DNA of 64,000 nucleotides, taken from positions 29,796,252 through 29,860,251 of the forward strand of contig NC_088867.1 of assembly GCF_032884065.1 (NCBI RefSeq), read 5' to 3'. Made by a program: the position numbers and the translations under genes. Positions 31,806 to 64,000 of this stretch are shown here, one piece after another. The notes beneath the pieces are model-generated. The model did no database searches and was not told the origin of the DNA. It worked only from the letters and a program-made list of their open reading frames with translations. This DNA is from Artemia franciscana (Eukaryota; Arthropoda; Branchiopoda; Anostraca; Artemiidae). Each line of letters begins with the position of its first letter. Positions within the stretch are counted from its first letter, which is position 1.

Positions 31806-33145
31806 TTATTTAATAATATTAAAGATGCAATCATTTTAAAATACTTTTATTCCTGAAATAGGTAACCACTTCTTGTTGGCACAATGCTGTCTCTTAAGTA
31901 GTCATATTTCCATTACAGTGTCTTCCAAACTTCTCTTTCAGTTTCCAACCCCGGACTCTTCAATTAGCTCTTATTCAATGATTTTTCAATGATTGATCAA
32001 ATTTCTCTTATTGCAGAAGCCAACATTCATTGGAATATTCATTGAGCTTCTTAAGCCACTATGAGACAGAATCTGAAGATACATTTCGAACGTTTGAAGG
32101 TGGATACTTTAGAATATTCAAAAAATACTATTGCTAACAACTAACTGTAGTACCGAGCCACCTGAGCCCAACACAAACGTTCTCACTCCTCCAGCATCCT
32201 AACATATTTAAGACCTCCTTGTTCACATTCTTCTAATAAGTTTCAATTTCCCGTAAATCCTTTCTCCCGAGCTCCTCTCGCCCGATTCGGAGAGACTATC
32301 CGCTTTACGTCTGGCCCAAGTTTGTTGGCCAAAAATGACGATCGTTGGCAATCTGTCATCCTCTATGTGCAGATTATATCCTAGCCAACATTATGTCATT
32401 ATAGCCCTAGAAAGCAGGCTATAACCATAATTTTCATAGAGCCTACTGTTTGAATTACGACTGTCAGACAAATACCCAGAACAATCCGTAGACAGTTCCT
32501 CTCGAAAACATCTAATAAATCCCCCCATCATCTTTCGGAGCACCCACCAACACCCACAAAAACTTTCACTGCATTTTTAATTTAGTAGGACAATTTTTAT
32601 CCAGATAAAAATACAAATAATTTTCCATATAAGAATACCCAGAAATCCAGGAAAAAATGAAAAAAAACTGTGACTGATAGGATATTGTATTCTCAAATTC
32701 AACAAGTATTAAACCAGAATGACATACTTTATCACTAGAGTCCAAAAAATGTTTATTTCACTGCTCAGTGTTATTGTCTTCAGTTACCCAAAATTAAGAC
32801 ACATTATATACGTTTCTAGCAAATTTATGAATGACAAATTCATAGGTGTTATTGTTAGAGCCATAGCGAACGTTCATGTCAGAGGATCCTTCTGATAGCT
32901 AGTGTTCGATCTTTCCCTGCTCAAAACGTAATGTACACTCTATTCCCATATAACTCTTTACTTTCAACAGCAATTGCCAAATTATTGTTTTTTATTTATC
33001 TTATTTCACTTCTAGGGATGGTACTTTGGTTTTACAGAGTCAACATATTTCTTGTAATAAACTAAAAAAAGAGGGAGCCATTTGAAGCAAAACACACACA
33101 ACAACAACAAAAATGAAACAGTAAATAAAATAAAGAAGTACTATT
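31806..33145. other. 3' flank of the zinc-finger gene
   Basis: It should include the 3' UTR of the minus-strand zinc-finger gene. TTTATT words (minus-strand AATAAA) occur near 32990. No other feature. Confidence 0.45.
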
Positions 33146-59329
<26,184 letters not shown>

Positions 59330-59934
59330 AATTAGACAGCACTAAGCTGAAAGACAAACAGTTTTAAAACATTACTTACTCCAGGCATTGCAATGCAGGG
59401 ATGAGATTCTCTTTGGGCATCCACAATATTCAGTTATTTCACTATGTTTTTCACCCATTTTAGCTGAAAACACAGTTTGGTTTTAATTTAATAGCATTTT
59501 ACTATATTTTTGTTATGATTCTGTAATGCTTGGATGTAGACCAATTTATTTTCAATTTTCAGTCATTCTCAATATTTCACAGTTTTTTGCTTGTCTTAGG
59601 TTACTTTTATTTGCTAAGTAACAGCTTAGAGTGCAAAAAGCATGATTGGATTTGAACAAATTACTGAAACAGGAGCCAAGATACTGTGATTTTATTGTAG
59701 TTTACACCAGAAAGCTTTTTGCATAGCATCTACCTTTAAGAGTTGTAAAAATCTTGTGCCGTCTAATAAGGAGTAAACTTTATTAGGGCTCACATCCTTA
59801 ACAAACTTGAATATTGCAAGATTAATGAGCACTATTGAAAGTCAGCTTCTAGAATTAGCTGTCTACAACTATGTCACGTGTTGATTAGCGATGATGGTTT
59901 GATCAGTTTTGTTTAGTTAAACTAAAGAAAGCAC
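59330..59934. other. 5' flank of the zinc-finger gene
   Basis: Expected position of the 5' UTR and promoter (minus-strand gene). CTTTCAG is present just upstream of the start codon (59350), so an upstream noncoding exon spliced to it is possible. No core promoter motif can be defended. Confidence 0.4.
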
Positions 59935-60375
59935 GTTTCATCTAATGAAAGTAAAGAGCATCACTAAAACTTCAAACAAACAGAAATCCTTCCATATATA
60001 AAGGGGCTATCATTCCATAAACTTCAGGTCATTACGCTTAAGCTTTACAAAAATATACAGAGAGAATTTATGAATGAGCGAATAAACAACCTTTTGATCA
60101 CCTTTTAAAATATTTGAACTGAGAATTCTATTGTTTAAACAATGTTTAATAAGCTTTTCAGTTTTTGATTTATTGCAAAAAATACTTTCTATTCCATTTC
60201 AATTGCCATGTGCTAGAGAAGTTGTTCTTAAAGCACCAGGACACAAAATCAAACTTTAGCATAAAGAGTGGGGGTTGAGGAGGGGGTAACCCCTAGATAC
60301 AGAGTGATCTCTGGTCGTTTTAAGTTTTAGTGGCACTCTGTACTTTCATCTGAAAAAAAAACTGATTTTTTTTTT
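59935..60375. repeat. Diverged family F foldback
   Basis: The left arm GAAAGTAAAGAGCATCACTA, then AACAAACAGAAATCC, and the right arm GATCTCTGGTCGTTTTAAG, then AGTGGCACTCTGTACTTTC are inverted. The loop is longer (about 220 nt) and unrelated to the other copies. Confidence 0.65.
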
Positions 60376-60589
60376 TTTAAATTCAACTTCTGTCCATTTT
60401 TGACAACATACCCAAGTTTACTCTAAATACGAGGAGAGCTGTAGCCCCTTCATACTAGAAAAATTTAACTAGAGTCTGGGATTTTTCCTTTTAAGATGTG
60501 TTTCAACAAAATGAGATCATTCAGCAGAATTAGCTTTTCCCAATAAAGTAAAATAACTATCCATAATGAGCTTCATCTCCACAAAAAGA

Positions 60590-60890
60590 GGGAGCTTTTG
60601 CTCTCTAAGAACTCATATTGTGTCCAAAGAGGGTCAAAATGACAGAGAATAGAGATTCTAAGGTAATCAATAAACGTTTCAAGGTCTAAAACCCTAAAAA
60701 TAGGTTTTGAGCCAATCATCTTAACAAACAAGATCAAAGCAGTATAAGCTATTCTGCCATAAAAATAAATTTTTGCCCAAAGAGGGTCAAAAGCTATTGA
60801 ATGCAAATTCTAACACAGCCAATTGATTGTTAATGGTCTAGAGCCTCCTGATCAGGAAGTTTTGCAACCATCATCTTGAAAAATGGCTCT
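60590..60890. repeat. Diverged two-copy repeat, about 150-bp period
   Basis: CCAAAGAGGGTCAAAA is found near 60627 and 60777. Downstream words (AGATTCTAAG / AAATTCTAAC, CCAATCATCTTAACAAA / CAACCATCATCTTGAAAA) keep the same order. Confidence 0.6.
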
Positions 60891-61499
60891 AATATACGTT
60901 TTTACAAATTAGTAAGTCTAACAAAAGTAACAACTACAACGTGTTTTTAGGTAGTCTGTATATCTGTAGCTGCTTGTATAATATCTTTTCAGATAATCAT
61001 ATATAACGGTATTGAACATATTAAAAAGAACATATTACATATTAAACATATTAAAAAGAACACTGTAAAGGGTGACAGGATTCCTATACAGTCGTCCTTA
61101 AAGGGCAAGAGGATTTCTAGATTGATTTGTTTCAAGAAGAATCAGGCTATAAATAGTTTTTTTTTTAAAAACGATTTGATTAATGAGCTTCAAGAATTGG
61201 CTGAGTGACAAGGACTCGAAGTTTATCAAGTTGCAGTTGCTCTGCATTACATGCTGAATAAATTCTAAGAGTACTTACAACCATTTTGAAAAGCCTTCAT
61301 TCATCCATAAACTGAACATAGTGAACTGTGGTTGTTTTCCAAGACAAACAGTTTCAAAGCTAGAAATGTTTTAAGGAGAAAAATGAAAAAAGAATACACT
61401 TTCAATTTAAGCAGTGCATAAGGAATGGTTGCCATGCTTAGAGTATGCCTGAGGGCACAGTAGCAAGACGGATGGCCTTCCAAAATTAATCCGAGTAGT
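60891..61499. other. Flank stretch, one short direct repeat only
   Basis: CATATTAAAAAGAACA occurs twice near 61015-61060. Nothing else recognised. Confidence 0.45.
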
Positions 61500-63060
61500 T
61501 TGGCAACAACTGAGACAGAGCAGAATTATGAAATTGATATATCAAACTGGTTTAGCTGCCTCTATTACCTTGGTGACTCCAAAGTTACCTGGAATTCCTT
61601 AAAAGAAAATATACTCAACTCTGCTGGCAGTACCATTGGCCAAGCCAGACAAAACGAATAACCCTGGATACCCCAGGAGACCAGTTTGTGACCAAACTGC
61701 ATTGGAAGGCCTGCCTAACAAACAACATGGCAGAATACAGATGTCTCAATTGCACACACAATAAGGTACTCCATAGAGATAGAAAGACCTTTGTTGACAT
61801 GAAATCCAGCAATCTTGAAGATGCTGCTAGAAGGAGAGACCCCTACTTGCTATACAAATACCTCCACAAGTTGATGGAAGGGAAGCCTTTCACTGTTAGC
61901 TGTGTTTTATTTGCTGATGGTAGCATGCTGGATAACAGCAGCCAGTTTTCGGAGTTCCTAATTGCCAAGGCAGTTCCATATCCAGACCCACACCTGATTC
62001 AAGCCGCCATGGGCACACCCAAGATGGCTTTCAATTTTGTATTTAAACCATTTACAGCCTCTGAGTATTTCTGCTGAGATCCTCAAGTACAGAGGTGCAG
62101 CAATGATCCTGTTGCTCTAACTAATCTTCTCAGTAATATGGACACTAGAAATGTATACTGAAAGATTGGCGTGCTGGCATCATATTGTTAGTCTAGACAT
62201 AAAAGGACAGCTCTCAAATCTGCTTTAGCTGTCCCAGGGTTATTCTTCTCTCCATTCCCAGCAAACTTTTTTCCATGACATAACTGGACAAATGCTCATC
62301 TTTTCTGCATGGAAACAGAAGACTCAGCACTGGACAAATGCTCATCTTTTCTGCATCGAAACAGAAGACCTCAGCAAGCTGGGGTCAATGCCTGGCAGGT
62401 TGACAACAGAGCAAATATTGACCATTTGCAAGTTGGTGGAGAAGATGTGAGAGTTTTACCAAATGGCATACATTGCATTTGTAGACTTCAGGGCAGCTTT
62501 CAATTCTTGAAGATTTCCAGAAATATTTCTAGCTCCTTGAAAACCAATATGATAGTACAGAGGGCTGCCTGCAAATCCACATTCTCAGCAAAGACAGACA
62601 TTCAGCAAGGTTGCACTGCTGCTCCCAAGGCCTTCTACTGCATGATGGACTATGTCATGACTGCATGACAAATTGGCTTTTATTTGGTTGTCGATTTGGA
62701 GACTGTGCGCTTACTGATAATGACTTCACTGATGACATTACCTTAGTCATAGATACCATTTCAAAAGTTGTCACAGCTCTGCATGTGCTTTCTGAGGAAT
62801 CCTTGAAAATCAGTATGTGGACCAAGTGGCAGAAAACGAAAGTTATGCCCATCAAGTCCCCCCATAGCTCTCTACTGTAAAGAAAGTCAACACTGGAAGG
62901 AACCCAATAGGTATGGTGGAAGAAACCTGGGTCAAGAGACGGTTTGATTGCACAAGACCTTATATCTCAAATAACCAAGACACCAGCAGTTGTTGGGAGG
63001 CTGAATAGCACTTGGCAAAATGCAAATATAAGCCACCATACTACAATACATCAGTCAACA
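61500..63060 (+). mobile_element. Decayed LINE of a second lineage (RT with QGC box)
   Basis: Across frames one can read LKENILNSAGSTIGQARQNE, PWIPQET, KACLTNNMAEYRCLN, DRKTFVDMKSSNLEDAARRR, PYLLYKYLHKLMEGKPF, RRPQQAG, FVDFRAAFNS, DIQQGCTAAPKAFYCMMDYV, LTDNDFTDDITLV and QITKTPAVVGRLNSTW. The order (linker, finger motifs, QGC box, xxDD box as FTDD, post-RT region) is that of RTE-like or related non-LTR elements. At least four frame changes or stops and an internal deletion break it. A 46-bp direct duplication (62284/62330) lies within. Confidence 0.75.
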
Positions 63061-63076
63061 CTGTTCTACTGTATAC

Positions 63077-63195
63077 AGTAGGGCCTGACCGATATATTGG
63101 CCAACTGATATTATTGGGCTGATATGAGGGTCAGTATTATTATCAGATATCAGAAATAATATTGGTTATTGGCTGATTTTTTTTTTGTATCTGCA
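63077..63195. repeat. CCGATATAT-type repeat element
   Basis: AGGGCCTGACCGATATATTG, then GCCAACTGATATTATTGGGC, then a GATAT-rich palindromic series ending in GGCTGA and a T-run. This is a terminal-type sequence I have seen in dispersed repeats of several animals, class uncertain. Confidence 0.4.
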
Positions 63196-63831
63196 ACCTG
63201 TCCGGAAGAGGGCACCAGATATCCCCATCTAATTTTTGCTTGTTCAGTCCTTGGGGGTAGAACCACCAGCTAAGTCTGACCATGGTGGGGAGGGCAGCAG
63301 AGGTGAGTGAAATGAAGTCAAATTATACTTGTTGTCAATACACGCCTGTTGCAGTAATCCTCTAAATGTATGGTGATTTCAAGAACATACATCTTCTACC
63401 AAAAGAACTAAAAGAATACAATTGACATTTCTGTTTAATGAGTGTTTACTTGCATAGATGAAAGATCCCAGATTCAATCAGTTAAAACCATGACATCCAG
63501 TCAGGAGTGCAGCTAAGGGGAAGAGAAGGTTTGTAAGGTAGGGACAGGGGGGGGGCAAGGTATTGCTGCCATGTGTCAACACCTTGGAAAATTAGCTTGT
63601 GTGTCTCTCCTCCAAACTTAAAACTCTAGCTGCACTCTGTATCAAGTGTAATTCATTAGTTAGAGACCATATCATATAAATGCAAAGTAAAGTTTTCACA
63701 TAAATATATAAAATGAATAAAATTCAAAGTCCTACTATTTAAATTTGGGTTTTGAATAATCAATTTCAATAAATATCTTAAACTCCTTTCAATCAGATTT
63801 TCACATATTTATATTTACGTGACTATAAATA
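63196..63831. other. Right-flank stretch, nothing recognised
   Basis: No gene or repeat border that I can support. Confidence 0.45.
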
Positions 63832-63957
63832 TCGCGCCACCCCAACACCTAGTTGGTGGGGCGCTTCGCGCCCCCCCCCCAAGCCCCCCCGCGCGCGTAA
63901 GTCGTTACGCGCCATTGTAGTTGTGTCCCTGTGTCCCACCTGTGAATATAGATAGAT
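63832..63957 (-). mobile_element. Truncated Helitron 3' end
   Basis: The reverse complement is nearly identical to 53,723-53,843 of the Helitron: CTATATTCACAGGTGGGAC, ACAACTACAATGGCGCGTAA, a first hairpin, ACCAACTAG, then GTGTTGGGGTGGCGCGA. The match stops inside the loop of the second hairpin. No Helitron body follows in the last 43 bases of the window. Confidence 0.8.
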
Positions 63958-64000
63958 TTATATATGTGTTTCAAACTACGTAAAACTTGCGAATATACAA

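Overview
This is eukaryotic nuclear DNA: AT-rich, intron-rich and full of mobile elements. The repeat families (a roughly 1.65-kb noncoding element with foldback ends, Helitrons with a GC-rich double terminal hairpin, Penelope-like and several LINE lineages) and the gene sequences point to an arthropod. A crustacean such as the brine shrimp Artemia is my best guess, because I recall similar repeats from it; I could not run a search.

Two multi-exon host genes, both on the minus strand, can be assembled with consistent splice phases. Gene 1 (27736 down to 1284) has four exons. It encodes a 246-residue MCFD2-like secretory-pathway protein with a signal peptide, a Gln-rich middle and two canonical EF-hands. 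Gene 2 (59329 down to 33146) has seven exons. It encodes a 506-residue C2H2 zinc-finger protein with an acidic/serine-rich N-terminus and an AT-hook near the C-terminus. I do not recognise its orthologue. About 5.4 kb separates the genes. Nothing shows that they share a function.

The rest is introns and flanks rich in repeats. Intron 3 of gene 1 (1460-5045) holds a LINE 3' end, an internally repetitive 1.35-kb repeat and a Penelope-like 3' fragment. Intron 2 (5195-11017) holds a Penelope-like GIY-YIG remnant and a decayed pogo-like DNA transposon. Intron 1 (11287-27589) holds an inverted pair of the 1.65-kb element, a satellite-like family and a 15-bp minisatellite present in both orientations, a LINE with a decayed reverse transcriptase, and a 150-bp-arm inverted repeat next to exon 1. 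The intergenic region holds one nearly complete 1.65-kb element.

Inside gene 2, intron 4 (39148-46660) carries a decayed duplicate of exon 5 and intron 5 (37258-38961) a small terminal-inverted-repeat element. Intron 3 (46882-51039) carries a duplicated AT-microsatellite block and another 1.65-kb element. Intron 2 (51159-55702) carries a 1.9-kb Helitron derivative with a helicase remnant. Intron 1 (55900-59159) carries a LINE 3' end. Right of gene 2 are a foldback, a decayed LINE of a different lineage and a truncated inverted Helitron end at the window edge.

I found no tRNA or rRNA gene, no CRISPR array and no recognisable retrovirus, LTR or Polinton element. Most other open frames are what chance gives in AT-rich DNA or are shadows of repeats.
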